Source of the DNA: Bog-473 sp963755375
GTDB lineage: Bacteria > Actinomycetota > Acidimicrobiia > Acidimicrobiales > RAAP-2
Reading direction: 5' to 3'
NCBI GenBank assembly: GCA_963755375.1
Contig: CAVWKG010000006.1
Coordinates: 434,001-498,000, forward strand
Length of the DNA: 64,000 nucleotides
Below the pieces are notes generated by a model. That model saw nothing but the letters and a program-made list of their open reading frames with translations, was not told where the DNA came from and did not search any database. Made by a program: the position numbers and the translations under genes. Within the stretch, counting starts at the first letter, position 1. Each line of letters starts with the position of its first letter. Below are positions 53,424-62,007 of the stretch, piece after piece.

Positions 53424-53480
53424 AGGTGGCACCGTCCCAGCAGCGAACTGGGGCGGTCTGGAAGTGGCAGCCTTTTACCC

Positions 53481-53849
53481 ATGACACTCCCTCGGCTCGT
53501 GCTCGTGAGTGGGGCTCCAGGAGCCGGTAAGACAACGATCGCTCACTCCCTCGGACGCGTTCTCCAGTTCCCCGTGGTCTCTCCTGACAAGATCAAAGAG
53601 GGTCTGGTCAACAGGGAATCAGAGGGCGCCCCCACTTGGGGAGCCCCAATAGCCCAAGAAGCATTTGCTCTGGTCTACAGAATCGCCGGTGAGTACATTC
53701 GATCTCGGCGTTCGGTGGTTGCTGAAGCTGCCTTTCACTCTGACTTTGCTCACGAGCCAGCGGAGATCCTCCGTAAGGCCGACGGGTGCATCGTGCAGCG
53801 GCTCTGTCCGTCGCCTCCCCTCGCGACGGACCACGAAGTCCATCGGTGA
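53481..53849 (+). CDS. P-loop kinase-like protein, probably truncated
   Basis: The 122-residue frame has a Walker A motif (SGAPGAGKTTIA) and PVVSPDKIKEGL, then SVVAEAAFHSDFA, as in small AAA-type nucleotide or antibiotic kinases of the zeta-toxin/CPT-like fold. Members usually have 170-190 residues with a C-terminal lid (Arg-rich helix) after a strand such as the CIVQ here. The frame departs from protein-like sequence after DGCIVQ and stops. A frameshift near 53800 is likely, so the gene is probably inactive or misread. Confidence 0.65.
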   Translation: MTLPRLVLVSGAPGAGKTTIAHSLGRVLQFPVVSPDKIKEGLVNRESEGAPTWGAPIAQEAFALVYRIAGEYIRSRRSVVAEAAFHSDFAHEPAEILRKADGCIVQRLCPSPPLATDHEVHR

Positions 53850-54155
53850 CTTCCTCCTTGGAGCCGCCGAGGTGGCGATCACAGCGATCCCCTCGTCGGG
53901 TCCTGACCCACCGCTCATGGCCTAGGCCGACCGACCTCCTCGCTTCACCAGCTCTCAGGTTCGACCGCGCCCCGAACCCGGAGCGGATCACGGAGTCGCT
54001 GCTTTACTCGGTGCGATGTAGCCGGATCCGGACCATGGATCGGACACATTCGCCGAAGTTGACGGGCCTGGGATTCAATTTTGGAACTGATTCGACTTTT
54101 ACGCCGAGTTTTGTCGATGAGACAGGGTCAGTTTTGTCGAGACCCCTTGGTTGGT
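53850..54155. other. Region between the truncated kinase and the tRNA-Leu 3' end
   Basis: No gene is supported. It includes a moderately AT-rich tract (54060-54140) with the direct repeat GTTTTGTCGA at 54108-54117 and 54131-54140 (23-base period), just outside the tRNA 3' end, where integrative elements commonly leave attachment or arm-type sites. No integrase gene is visible on either side. Confidence 0.45.
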
Positions 54156-54242
<87 letters not shown>

Positions 54243-54377
54243 GGGTGACCGGACAAGAGTAGTCGCTGGGCTGGCCACCAGAATCCTGCCTGGGACCCCC
54301 TTCCAGGTGGAGGTGACCAGGTCAGACGCTTCGTGAATCCCTGCCGGGCGCAGCGGACCGGTAATCTCTGGGAGACC

Positions 54378-55034
54378 ATGGGACTCCAGCAGTTTGAGGA
54401 GCGCCTCGAGCGTCTGGTGGAGGGCACGTTGGCCAAGCCGTTTCGAAGCAACCTCCAGCCGGTCGAAATCGGCCGGAGGTTGACCCGCGAGATGGACCTT
54501 CACCGACGGGTGGGGGTGCGAGGCCTCATCGCGCCCAACGCCTTCGCGGTGACGCTCTCGGCGGCCGACGTGAGCCGTTTCTCCAATTTCATCGAGGCCC
54601 TTTCCCGCGAGCTGGCCGATGCGGCCCGCGAACACGCGCGGATCGAGGGCTACTCCTTCGTCGGCCCGGTCGAGGTGGAGATCTTCGAGGGTGCGAGCCT
54701 GAAACCGGGGCGGTTCACCGTGAGCGCCGAGGTGCACGAGAGTGAGGACGGCGGCTTCCTGGCCGAGCTCGTGCTGCCGGACGGCCGGAGGGTGGCGGTG
54801 GGCTCCGAAGCCCTGGTCATCGGTCGCCTGCCCGAATGTGAAGTGGTTCTGCCGGACTCCAACGTGAGCCGGCGCCATGCCGAGCTACGGCGGAAAGGTG
54901 ACGGCGTGTTCGTCACCGATCTGGGGTCCACCAACGGCACCAGGGTCAATGGCATCCCGGTCCGGGAACAGCTCCTCGCCAGCGGGGACGAGGTCAGCGT
55001 GGGCTCGACGAAGCTCGTCTTCGAAATGTCGTGA
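54378..55034 (+). CDS. fhaA: FhaA: DUF3662 and FHA-domain protein
   Basis: The ATG at 54378 is chosen since GGGAG precedes it and homology starts at MGLQQFEERLERLVEGTL. The 218-residue protein has a DUF3662 domain (about 1-110; FRSNLQPVEIGRRLTREMD and APNAFAVTLSAADV) and a C-terminal FHA domain (VIGRLPECEVVLPDSNVSRRH and LGSTNGTRVNG) that binds phosphothreonine. Mycobacterial FhaA is over 500 residues because of a long linker, which is missing here. It binds phosphorylated partners of PknB in peptidoglycan synthesis. Stop and next start overlap by 4 bases. Confidence 0.93.
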   Translation: MGLQQFEERLERLVEGTLAKPFRSNLQPVEIGRRLTREMDLHRRVGVRGLIAPNAFAVTLSAADVSRFSNFIEALSRELADAAREHARIEGYSFVGPVEVEIFEGASLKPGRFTVSAEVHESEDGGFLAELVLPDGRRVAVGSEALVIGRLPECEVVLPDSNVSRRHAELRRKGDGVFVTDLGSTNGTRVNGIPVREQLLASGDEVSVGSTKLVFEMS

Positions 55035-55564
55035 CGGCACCCGGTCCGGTTGCGGTCCTCGTCGCCACCCAGAACCTGAACGCCGTCCTCCGCATCATGC
55101 AGTGGGGGGTGATCGTGCTGATCTTCCTCTTCTTCCTCCGGGTGATTCGGGCCGTGTGGGTGGAGATGAGTCCCGCCACCATCCGCAAGCCCCGTTCGGT
55201 ACGTCGCCAGGAGCGCCGCCAGGAGCGCGCCGCCGTCCGCCCCGCGAGCCAACCTCGGCCGAGCCGCCGTCGTGCGCTGTACCTCAAGGTGGTACAGCCG
55301 CCTGAACACGTCGGGCGTACCTACGACCTGGACGACGAGCTGACGATCGGGCGCTCGCCCGGCTGCGGTGTCGCCATGCCCCAGGACATCTATACGTCGA
55401 CGCTCCATGCCCGCCTGTTCCGGCGCAACGATCAGCTCTGGGTGGAGGACCTCGGGTCCACCAACGGGACGTTCGTCAACTCCGAGCAGATCAAGCAGGC
55501 GGTGCGGCTGGGCAAGGGGGATCTGCTTCAGATCGGCTCCACCGTCTTCGAGGTCTCCCGTTGA
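55031..55564 (+). CDS. fhaB: FhaB: membrane-anchored FHA-domain protein
   Basis: The 177-residue protein has one membrane helix (about residues 15-40; IMQWGVIVLIFLFFLRVI), a short basic linker rich in Arg (VRRQERRQER), and an FHA domain with TIGRSPGCGVAMPQDIYTST, LHARLFRRND and LGSTNGTFVNS. It is the FhaB/FipA counterpart that recruits phosphorylated division and wall proteins. Both boundaries overlap neighbours by 4 bases, so it is translated with fhaA and pstP. Confidence 0.93.
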   Translation: MTAPGPVAVLVATQNLNAVLRIMQWGVIVLIFLFFLRVIRAVWVEMSPATIRKPRSVRRQERRQERAAVRPASQPRPSRRRALYLKVVQPPEHVGRTYDLDDELTIGRSPGCGVAMPQDIYTSTLHARLFRRNDQLWVEDLGSTNGTFVNSEQIKQAVRLGKGDLLQIGSTVFEVSR

Positions 55565-57141
55565 CGGTACTGCGGTCTGGGTCCGCCACCGACGTGGGGC
55601 GGATCCGCACGGTCAACCAGGATCTGCCGCTCGAGCGGCCCAACCTGTACGCGGTCGCTGACGGCATGGGGGGCCACGTCGGCGGCGAGGTGGCGGCCCG
55701 GGTCGCCGTCGAGACGCTCGATCAGGCGTTCGAGCGGGCTCCGACGGTTGAAGGCCTCCGCGAGGCCTTCACGGAGGCCAATGCCGCCGTGTGGCACGAG
55801 AGCCAGGCCAACACCGAGCTCCGTGGCATGGGCACGACGCTCACCGCGGTGGCGCTGGTGGCGGGGACCGCCGGCCGGGACGTGCTGGCGCTGGCCAACG
55901 TCGGCGACTCCCGCGCCTACGTCTTCACCCAGGGCGAGATGGTCCAGGTCACCGACGACCACAGCCTGGCCGAGGAGCGGATGCGTCACGGCGAGATGAC
56001 CGAGGAGGAGGCGGCCGTTCACCCCCAGCGGCACATTCTCACCCGGGCCCTCGGTGTCTCCGACCAGGTGGAGACGGACATGTGGGAGCTGGCGTTGCGG
56101 ACGGGCGACCGGCTCCTCCTCTGCTCGGACGGTTTGACCAACGAGGTTGGAGGGGACGAGATGGCGGCCATCCTGGACGACGTGGACGACCCCGGTGAGG
56201 CGGCGGAGCGACTGGTCGAGGCGGCCAATCGGCACGGCGGCGCCGACAACATCACGGTGGTCGTCATCGACGTGCAGGTGGGGGAGGAGGGTGGCACCGC
56301 GACCTCCAGGGTGACGCCGCTGGGGCTGGGCGGCGCCATCGTCCCGCAGGCGCCCGTCACGGCCGCCGTCGCGGTCGCGCAGCCGGTGCCGGAGGTCACG
56401 ACGGAGCGCACACACCCCGAGGCCGGGCCCGAGTGGGATGCCCGCCCAGGCGAGCCCTCGGAGCTCTCCGACGTCACGGCGGTCGTCCCGGCGGTCGGGC
56501 AGGACGAGACGCTGGCCCCGGGCGCCCACCTCGCCTTTGGCGGGTCCGCGCAACTGGCGGAGACGGGTCCGCGCAGCGACGAGTTCTTCATGGGTGCGGC
56601 CTCCTCCGTGCCGGTGGCACGCTCCACGGCCCGGGTGCCACCTCCGCCCGCCACACGGGGGACCGACAAGCCGGAAGGCAAGGAGAGCCGTTCGGCGCGC
56701 CGCCGCCGCCTGGGCATCCCGCGTCGAATCACGCCGAGGGTGATCGGTTTCGTCCTCCTGGTGGCCGCCGTGCCGGTCGCGGCCTACTACGTGCTCAAGT
56801 GGTACGCCTACGACAACTGGATCGTGACGTCGCAGGGCAACCAGATCGTGGTGACCCAGGGCCAGCCCGGCGGGGTGCTGTGGTTCCATCCCAAAGTGGT
56901 GGACCGCACCGGCTTCACGACCGCACAGGTCCTCCCCGCCGCCGTCGGGCCCCTGAAGGCGGGCGTCCAGCGGCCGTCGCTGCCTTCCGCCAAAAGCTAC
57001 GTGACGAGCATCACGACCATCCCGACTTTGACCACGACGACGACCACGACGCTACCCGCACACCGGATCACCACGACCCCCCCGCCGCCGTCCACCACCA
57101 CCGTGACGGCTCCCGTTACGACGACGACGCTGACGCCGTGA
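55561..57141 (+). CDS. pstP: PstP: PP2C-family Ser/Thr protein phosphatase
   Basis: The 526-residue protein has a PP2C domain (about 1-240) with VADGMGGHVGGE, GTTLTAVALVAG, NVGDSRAYVF, LLCSDGLTNEV and ADNITVVVIDV, carrying the metal-binding aspartates. Then comes a long disordered Pro/Ala/Thr linker, a membrane span (VIGFVLLVAAVPVAAYYVL, about 400-420), a short outer segment (LKWYAYDNWIV) and a Thr-rich outer tail. It removes phosphate from PknB and its targets. Unlike the mycobacterial operon, no rodA, pbpA or pknA follows; pknB begins 53 bases later. Confidence 0.93.
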   Translation: MTVLRSGSATDVGRIRTVNQDLPLERPNLYAVADGMGGHVGGEVAARVAVETLDQAFERAPTVEGLREAFTEANAAVWHESQANTELRGMGTTLTAVALVAGTAGRDVLALANVGDSRAYVFTQGEMVQVTDDHSLAEERMRHGEMTEEEAAVHPQRHILTRALGVSDQVETDMWELALRTGDRLLLCSDGLTNEVGGDEMAAILDDVDDPGEAAERLVEAANRHGGADNITVVVIDVQVGEEGGTATSRVTPLGLGGAIVPQAPVTAAVAVAQPVPEVTTERTHPEAGPEWDARPGEPSELSDVTAVVPAVGQDETLAPGAHLAFGGSAQLAETGPRSDEFFMGAASSVPVARSTARVPPPPATRGTDKPEGKESRSARRRRLGIPRRITPRVIGFVLLVAAVPVAAYYVLKWYAYDNWIVTSQGNQIVVTQGQPGGVLWFHPKVVDRTGFTTAQVLPAAVGPLKAGVQRPSLPSAKSYVTSITTIPTLTTTTTTTLPAHRITTTPPPPSTTTVTAPVTTTTLTP

Positions 57142-57179
57142 CCGGCTTGTCAGTACCACGTCGACGAAGGCACCCAGCG

Positions 57180-57194
57180 TAGGCTCAGGGCGCC
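57180..57194 (+). promoter_or_regulatory. Leaderless promoter for pknB
   Basis: TAGGCT at 57180-57185 lies nine bases before the ATG at 57195, with no ribosome site. pknB can thus be transcribed separately from the fhaA-fhaB-pstP genes. Confidence 0.45.
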
Positions 57195-59183
57195 ATGGAA
57201 CCGGTCGAGACACCGCGCATTTACTCGGGTCGCTACGAGCTGACCCATCTGATCGCCCGTGGCGGCATGGCCCAGGTCTACCGGGCCCTGGACCGCCAGC
57301 TCGAGCGACCCGTGGCGCTCAAGGTGCTCTTCCCCGAGCTCTCGGTCGACCGTACGTTCGTCGAGCGCTTCCGCCGGGAGGCCCAGGCCGCTGCCAATCT
57401 GTCCCACCCCAACATCGTCCCGGTGTTCGACTGGGGCGAGGACGACTCGACGTACTTCATCGTCATGGAGTACGTCGAGGGCCGGCCGCTCTCGGCGGTC
57501 CTCCGCGACCCCCAGCCCATGCCGCCCCGTCAGATCGCCACGATCGGCGCCGGCGTGGCCGCCGCGCTGGCCTTCGCCCACCGCCACGGGGTGGTGCACC
57601 GCGACGTGAAGCCGGGCAACGTCCTGATCACGCCAGACGGCGACGTCAAGGTCACCGACTTCGGCATTGCCCGGGCCATGAACACCGAGGAGAGCCTGAC
57701 CCAGACGGGCGCGGTCATGGGCACGGCTGCCTATTTCTCTCCCGAGCAGGCGGAGGGCAAGGGGGTGGACTCGCGCAGCGACATCTACTCCCTTGGCGTG
57801 GTCCTCTACGAGATGGCGGTGGGCCGCCCTCCTTTCACGGGGGACTCGCCCGTGGCCGTGGCCTCCAAACACGTGCGCGACCAGCCCGTGTTGCCGCGGG
57901 AAGCCAACCCGACGGTGCCGCCGGCGCTCGAGGCCGTCGTCATGAAGGCGATGGCGAAGAACCCCGACGACCGCTACGGCTCGGCCGAGGAGTTGCGCGC
58001 CGACCTCCTCCGCTTCGCCGACGGGCGACCCGTCGAGGCGGGGGACCCTGGCGTCACCAGCATGATGACCGCGGTGGGGGTGACCCAGGCCGTCCCGCTG
58101 AGCACGGGCCGCACCGCGGCCGTGCCCATCACCACCGGGCCACGCACCAGCGCGGACGACCTCGAGCGCAAGAAACGCACCCGCAACCTGGTCATCGTGC
58201 TCGTGCTGTTGCTGGTGGCGTTGGCCGTGATCGCCTTCTTCCTCCTGCGCTCCGTCGGGGTCTTCGGCAGCAACGTGACCGTGCCCAACGTCGTGGGTCT
58301 CACGGCCAGCCAAGCCACGCAGACGCTGCAGAACGACCACCTCACCGTCGGCAGCAGCACCGTCCAGACCAGCAACACCACCAAGGGCGATGTGCTGTCG
58401 ACCAACCCCAAGGCGGGCGCGTCCGTCTCGAAGAACTCCGCGGTCAAGCTGGTGGTCAGCGGCGGCCCGAACATCCCCACCGTCGTCGTCCCATCGGTGA
58501 CCGGGAAGCAGCTGACCCAGGCCATCGCGCTCCTCCAAACCGACAATCTCGGGTACAACGTCCACAACGTGACCAGCAATCAACCGGTCGGCACCGTGCT
58601 GAGCCAGAATCCGGCCGGGGGCACGAAGATCCTCGAGACAAACAAGGTGACCCTGACGGTCTCAGGCACGCAGTCCTCGGTGTCGGTACCGAGCGTCATC
58701 GGGCAGTCGCCGGCCAATGCCGGCGGCATCCTGACCCAGGCGGGATTGAGAGTGGGCAGCCAGACCACAGCCTGTTCGGGTCAGCCCAATGGCGTGGTGT
58801 CCGCGCAGACTCCGGGCCCCGGCGCCAGCGAACCGCCGAACACCCCCGTGAACCTCGTCGTGTCGAGCGGCAGCTGCGTCTCGGTGCCGGGTGTCGTCGG
58901 GCAGACACAGGCCGCGGCCACCTCCGCCATCACAGGCGTCGGCCTCGTGGCCAACGTCACCTTCGACTCCGGCTGCGCCGGCGGGGCCCAGGCCGGCAAC
59001 GTGGACAGCCAGAGCCCGGCGCCGAACGCGCAGGTGAACAGCGGGACCACGGTGAACATCTCGGTGTGCCAGTCGGCGGCCACGACCACCACCTCCACGA
59101 CCACCACCACGCCGTCGTCCACGACGACATCGAGCACGGCTGGCCCGGAGAAGACCTCGAACGCCGCGCACGGGCACAGCTGA
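57195..59183 (+). CDS. pknB: PknB: Ser/Thr protein kinase with four PASTA domains
   Basis: The 662-residue kinase has an N-terminal kinase domain (about 12-275) with YELTHLIARGGMAQVYRA (Gly-rich loop), the ATP-binding Lys in PVALKVLF, HRDVKPGNVLI (catalytic loop, near residue 134), KVTDFGIARAM and an activation segment with TGAVMGTAAYFSPEQ. A membrane span (IVLVLLLVALAVIAFFLL) precedes four PASTA units (starting VTVPNVVG, VVVPSVTG, VSVPSVIG and CVSVPGVVG) and a Thr/Ser tail. PASTA domains bind peptidoglycan fragments and beta-lactams. It should regulate wall growth and division. The gene converges on trpG with a short gap. Confidence 0.95.
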   Translation: MEPVETPRIYSGRYELTHLIARGGMAQVYRALDRQLERPVALKVLFPELSVDRTFVERFRREAQAAANLSHPNIVPVFDWGEDDSTYFIVMEYVEGRPLSAVLRDPQPMPPRQIATIGAGVAAALAFAHRHGVVHRDVKPGNVLITPDGDVKVTDFGIARAMNTEESLTQTGAVMGTAAYFSPEQAEGKGVDSRSDIYSLGVVLYEMAVGRPPFTGDSPVAVASKHVRDQPVLPREANPTVPPALEAVVMKAMAKNPDDRYGSAEELRADLLRFADGRPVEAGDPGVTSMMTAVGVTQAVPLSTGRTAAVPITTGPRTSADDLERKKRTRNLVIVLVLLLVALAVIAFFLLRSVGVFGSNVTVPNVVGLTASQATQTLQNDHLTVGSSTVQTSNTTKGDVLSTNPKAGASVSKNSAVKLVVSGGPNIPTVVVPSVTGKQLTQAIALLQTDNLGYNVHNVTSNQPVGTVLSQNPAGGTKILETNKVTLTVSGTQSSVSVPSVIGQSPANAGGILTQAGLRVGSQTTACSGQPNGVVSAQTPGPGASEPPNTPVNLVVSSGSCVSVPGVVGQTQAAATSAITGVGLVANVTFDSGCAGGAQAGNVDSQSPAPNAQVNSGTTVNISVCQSAATTTTSTTTTTPSSTTTSSTAGPEKTSNAAHGHS

Positions 59184-59217
59184 GCCTGCTCGCTGGCTGC
59201 CTTCGGATACCGGCGGG

Positions 59218-59811
59218 TCAGGCCGGCGTGGCTGCGCCGAGCTGGCCGAGGAAGTTGGCCAACAGGGCGGGGCCCGACACGGTGAGGACCGACTCTGGGT
59301 GGAACTGCACACCCTCGACGCGCTGGGTGCGGTGGCGCAGCCCCATGACGACGCCGTCGTTCGAGGTGGCCGTGACCTCCAACTCTGCCGGCACCGAATC
59401 GGGGCGGATCACCAGCGAGTGGTAGCGCGTGGCGACGAAGGGGTTGGGGAGCCCGGAGAAGATGCCCTCGCCATCGTGGTGGATCTCCGAGGTCTTGCCG
59501 TGCATCAGATGCGGGGCCTCGACGACGGCACCACCGTAGGACTGGCCGATGCACTGGTGACCGAGGCAGACGCCCAGCAGCGGGATCTCCCCGGCCAGTT
59601 TCCCGATGGCCGCAAGGCTCACCCCGCCGTCCTCGGGACGCCCCGGCCCCGGGGAGATCAGGACGGCATCGGGCCGTTCGGCCCGGATGCCCGCCACGTC
59701 GATGGCGTCGTTGCGGTACACCACCGGCTCGGCCCCGAGCTCGCCGAGCTCCTGGACCAGGTTGTAGACGAAGGAGTCGTAGTTGTCGACGACGAGCACC
59801 CGCGGTCCCAT
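59218..59811 (-). CDS. trpG: Anthranilate/aminodeoxychorismate synthase glutaminase subunit
   Basis: The 197-residue class I glutamine amidotransferase has the nucleophile Cys82 in LGVCLGHQCIGQSYGG and the His/Glu pair in GVQFHPESV, with ISPGPGRPEDGG as the oxyanion region. It releases ammonia for TrpE or PabB, which are not in this window. The mycobacterial cluster has the same gene (trpG/pabA) beside crgA and pknB. TACGAT nine bases before the ATG, on the minus strand, gives a leaderless promoter. Confidence 0.93.
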   Translation of the reverse strand: MGPRVLVVDNYDSFVYNLVQELGELGAEPVVYRNDAIDVAGIRAERPDAVLISPGPGRPEDGGVSLAAIGKLAGEIPLLGVCLGHQCIGQSYGGAVVEAPHLMHGKTSEIHHDGEGIFSGLPNPFVATRYHSLVIRPDSVPAELEVTATSNDGVVMGLRHRTQRVEGVQFHPESVLTVSGPALLANFLGQLGAATPA

Positions 59812-59826
59812 TGGCCCTCGATCGTA
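59812..59826 (-). promoter_or_regulatory. Leaderless promoter for trpG
   Basis: On the minus strand, TACGAT (59826-59821) is followed by nine bases and the ATG at 59811, without a ribosome site. Confidence 0.45.
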
Positions 59827-59859
59827 CCCGGCGTGCCCGGAGGCCCCGCCGGCGCTGGC

Positions 59860-59873
59860 TAACCTCTGACTCC
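59860..59873 (+). promoter_or_regulatory. Leaderless promoter for crgA
   Basis: TAACCT at 59860-59865 is followed by eight bases and the GTG at 59874, with no ribosome site. It is divergent from the trpG promoter about 35 bases away. Confidence 0.45.
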
Positions 59874-60188
59874 GTGGCCACCAGCACCAAGGGACCGGGC
59901 GGCGCCTCGAAGAAGGGGAAGTCCGCCACGGGCCGCGCCGCCAAGGTCGGCCGCTACAAGACGGCCGAGGAGAGCGGGCGCTACACCGCGCCGATCCCCA
60001 AGAGCGTGCGCCACAGCCCGCCCTGGTACGGGGCGTTGATCCTGGTGCTCCTCATCGGGGGCGTCGCGGTTATCACGGTCAACTACCTGGCCCACCTGCC
60101 GTTCATGGCCCACGGCTCGCCGTGGGGCCTCGTGGTCGGCCTGGCGGCGATTTTCGTCGGCTTCCTCCTGGCCACCAGATACCGCTGA
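59874..60188 (+). CDS. crgA: CrgA: small two-span cell-division protein
   Basis: From the GTG at 59874 the 104-residue product has a basic N-terminus (KGPGGASKKGKSATGRAAKV), the family block SGRYTAPIPKSVRHSPPWYG, and two membrane spans (ALILVLLIGGVAVITVNYL and GLVVGLAAIFVGFLLATRYR). This is the CrgA (UPF0233) plan. CrgA brings FtsZ, FtsQ, FtsI and wall-synthesis proteins together at the septum. It lies next to trpG and pknB as in many actinobacteria. Confidence 0.93.
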   Translation: MATSTKGPGGASKKGKSATGRAAKVGRYKTAEESGRYTAPIPKSVRHSPPWYGALILVLLIGGVAVITVNYLAHLPFMAHGSPWGLVVGLAAIFVGFLLATRYR

Positions 60189-60213
60189 CCGCGGGCTCCG
60201 GGGGCGGGTCGAC

Positions 60214-61389
60214 TCAGCCCAGCCGCTCGATGATGGTGGCGTTGGCCAGCCCGCCGCCTTCGCACATGGTCAGGAGCCCATAGCGACCGTTGGTGCGTTC
60301 CAGCTCGTTGAGGAGCGAAGCCAGCAGCTTGCCGCCCGAGGCACCCAACGGGTGGCCGAGCGCAATGGCGCCGCCGTTGGGGTTGACGAGCTCCATGTTG
60401 GGATGGTGCTCCTTCTCCCACGCCAGCACGACCGAGGCGAAGGCCTCGTTGATCTCCACGGCGTCGATGTCGTCCATGGTGAGCTTGGCCCGCTCCAGGA
60501 CCGTCGTGGTCGCCGGGATCGGTCCCGTCAGCATGGTCACGGGGTCGACACCCGCCAGCGCGAAGGCGTGGAAGCGGGCCCGGGGGCGCAGGCCGAGGGC
60601 GTTCGCCTTCTCCTCGCTCATGATCAGGACCGCCGAGGCGCCGTCGGTGATCTGCGACGAGTTGCCCGCCGTCACCTTCCCGTCCTCCTTGAAGGCGGGC
60701 TTCAACTTGGCCAGCGTTTCGACGCTGGAGTCCGGCCGGATGCCCTCGTCGGTCGCGAAGACCTCGTCGGTGTCGTGGCCCTCGTCGTCGCGCACGAACA
60801 TGGGCACGATCTCGTTCTCGAACCGGCCCTCGGTGGTGGCCCGGGCGGCCCGCTGGTGGCTCTGCACCGAGAAGGCGTCGAGCTCCTCCCGCGAGATGCC
60901 CCACTTGTCCGCGATCATCTCGGCCCCGATGCCCTGGCCCGGCAGCCCCGTCTCGGTGTAGCGCTGCATCATGCGGGGCCCGAAGGGGTAGCCCAGTTCA
61001 CGGACGACCGAGGACCCCATCGGCGTCCGGGTCATGGACTCGACGCCGCCGGCCACGGCGATGTCGTAGGCCCCGGCCATGACGCCCTGGGCCGCGAAGT
61101 GCACCGCCTGCTGCGAGGACCCGCACTGGCGGTCGATGGTGGTGGCGGGAACCGACTCGGGCCACCCGGCCGCGAGCACGGCATTGCGGCCGACGTTGAG
61201 CGACTGCTCGGCCACCTGCATGACGCAACCCATGATCACGTCGTCGACCAGGCCCGGGTCCAGCTGGTTGCGCTCTGCCACGGCCTTGAGGGCCTCGGAG
61301 GCTAGATCCACCGCGTGCCAGTTGCGGAGCTTCCCGTTGCGCTTCCCGCCGGCGGTCCGGACGGCGTCGACGACGACTGCGGTGGTCAT
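60214..61389 (-). CDS. Acetyl-CoA acetyltransferase (thiolase)
   Basis: The ATG at 61389 follows GGGAGGAGA, giving MTTAVVVDAVRTAGGKRNGK; an ATG five codons earlier is less likely. The 391-residue enzyme has the acyl-accepting Cys89 in IDRQCGSSQQAVHFAAQG, the NEAF motif in VEINEAFASVV, the His in ALGHPLGASG, and the second Cys in TMCEGGGLANA. It is a degradative or biosynthetic acyl-CoA thiolase. With the acyl-CoA synthetase and thioesterase it could belong to fatty-acid metabolism, but these are not one operon. A TACAAT -10 box lies about 60 bases upstream. Confidence 0.93.
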   Translation of the reverse strand: MTTAVVVDAVRTAGGKRNGKLRNWHAVDLASEALKAVAERNQLDPGLVDDVIMGCVMQVAEQSLNVGRNAVLAAGWPESVPATTIDRQCGSSQQAVHFAAQGVMAGAYDIAVAGGVESMTRTPMGSSVVRELGYPFGPRMMQRYTETGLPGQGIGAEMIADKWGISREELDAFSVQSHQRAARATTEGRFENEIVPMFVRDDEGHDTDEVFATDEGIRPDSSVETLAKLKPAFKEDGKVTAGNSSQITDGASAVLIMSEEKANALGLRPRARFHAFALAGVDPVTMLTGPIPATTTVLERAKLTMDDIDAVEINEAFASVVLAWEKEHHPNMELVNPNGGAIALGHPLGASGGKLLASLLNELERTNGRYGLLTMCEGGGLANATIIERLG

Positions 61390-61511
61390 GGTGTCTCCTC
61401 CCAAAGCCGGCCGCGGCGATCGGCGCCACGCCGGTTCAGATCGGTTGACATTGTACCCGGCACCGTCCGGGGGCCGTCGGGCCGCCGCCCCGGGCGCCCC
61501 GCAGCGCCCGG

Positions 61512-61526
61512 TAGGGTCTGCCCCCG
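61512..61526 (+). promoter_or_regulatory. Leaderless promoter for the thioesterase gene
   Basis: TAGGGT at 61512-61517 is followed by nine bases and the ATG at 61527, with no ribosome site between. Confidence 0.45.
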
Positions 61527-61997
61527 ATGACGCCGACGGGCAAGGACATGGACCGCTGGCTGGGCGACGGCGGCATGCCGATCATCGAGCTCGTCGGCGC
61601 GGACTTCACGGCCTACGGCGTCGACGGCGAGGACCTAGGCTGGGTCGCCGGGACCTTCACGCCGACCGACATCGCCTGCAATCCCCACGGGATCACGCAG
61701 GCCGGCATCCACTCCCTCGTGCTCGATGCGAGCATGAACTTCGCCATCAACGCCGCCCTCGCGGGCCGGGCCCGCACCCGGGGCACGCTCGAGATGAAGA
61801 CGGAGTGCATGCGGCCCGCCATGAAGGGCGACACCTTCACGCTGCGCGGTGAAGTGGTGCGGATGGCGAAGCAGGTGGCCTACGGCGAGGCGACGGTGCG
61901 CGACGCCGGCGGGGTGTTGATCAGCCGGGCCACTGGGACCTTTCTCCTCCATCGTCCCGACCCCGAATCCGGCCCGGCCCCCGCTCCCGCCACCTGA
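61527..61997 (+). CDS. PaaI-type hotdog thioesterase
   Basis: The 156-residue protein has the hotdog fold of PaaI/YdiI-like thioesterases: GWVAGTFTPTDIACNPHGIT (strand and the His/Asn region), HSLVLDASMNFAIN (the hotdog helix with Asp), RGTLEMKTECMRPAMKGD and GTFLLH. It should hydrolyse acyl-CoA thioesters. The next gene starts 10 bases after its stop, so the two are likely co-transcribed. Confidence 0.85.
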   Translation: MTPTGKDMDRWLGDGGMPIIELVGADFTAYGVDGEDLGWVAGTFTPTDIACNPHGITQAGIHSLVLDASMNFAINAALAGRARTRGTLEMKTECMRPAMKGDTFTLRGEVVRMAKQVAYGEATVRDAGGVLISRATGTFLLHRPDPESGPAPAPAT

Positions 61998-62007
61998 CCC
62001 CTTCCTC

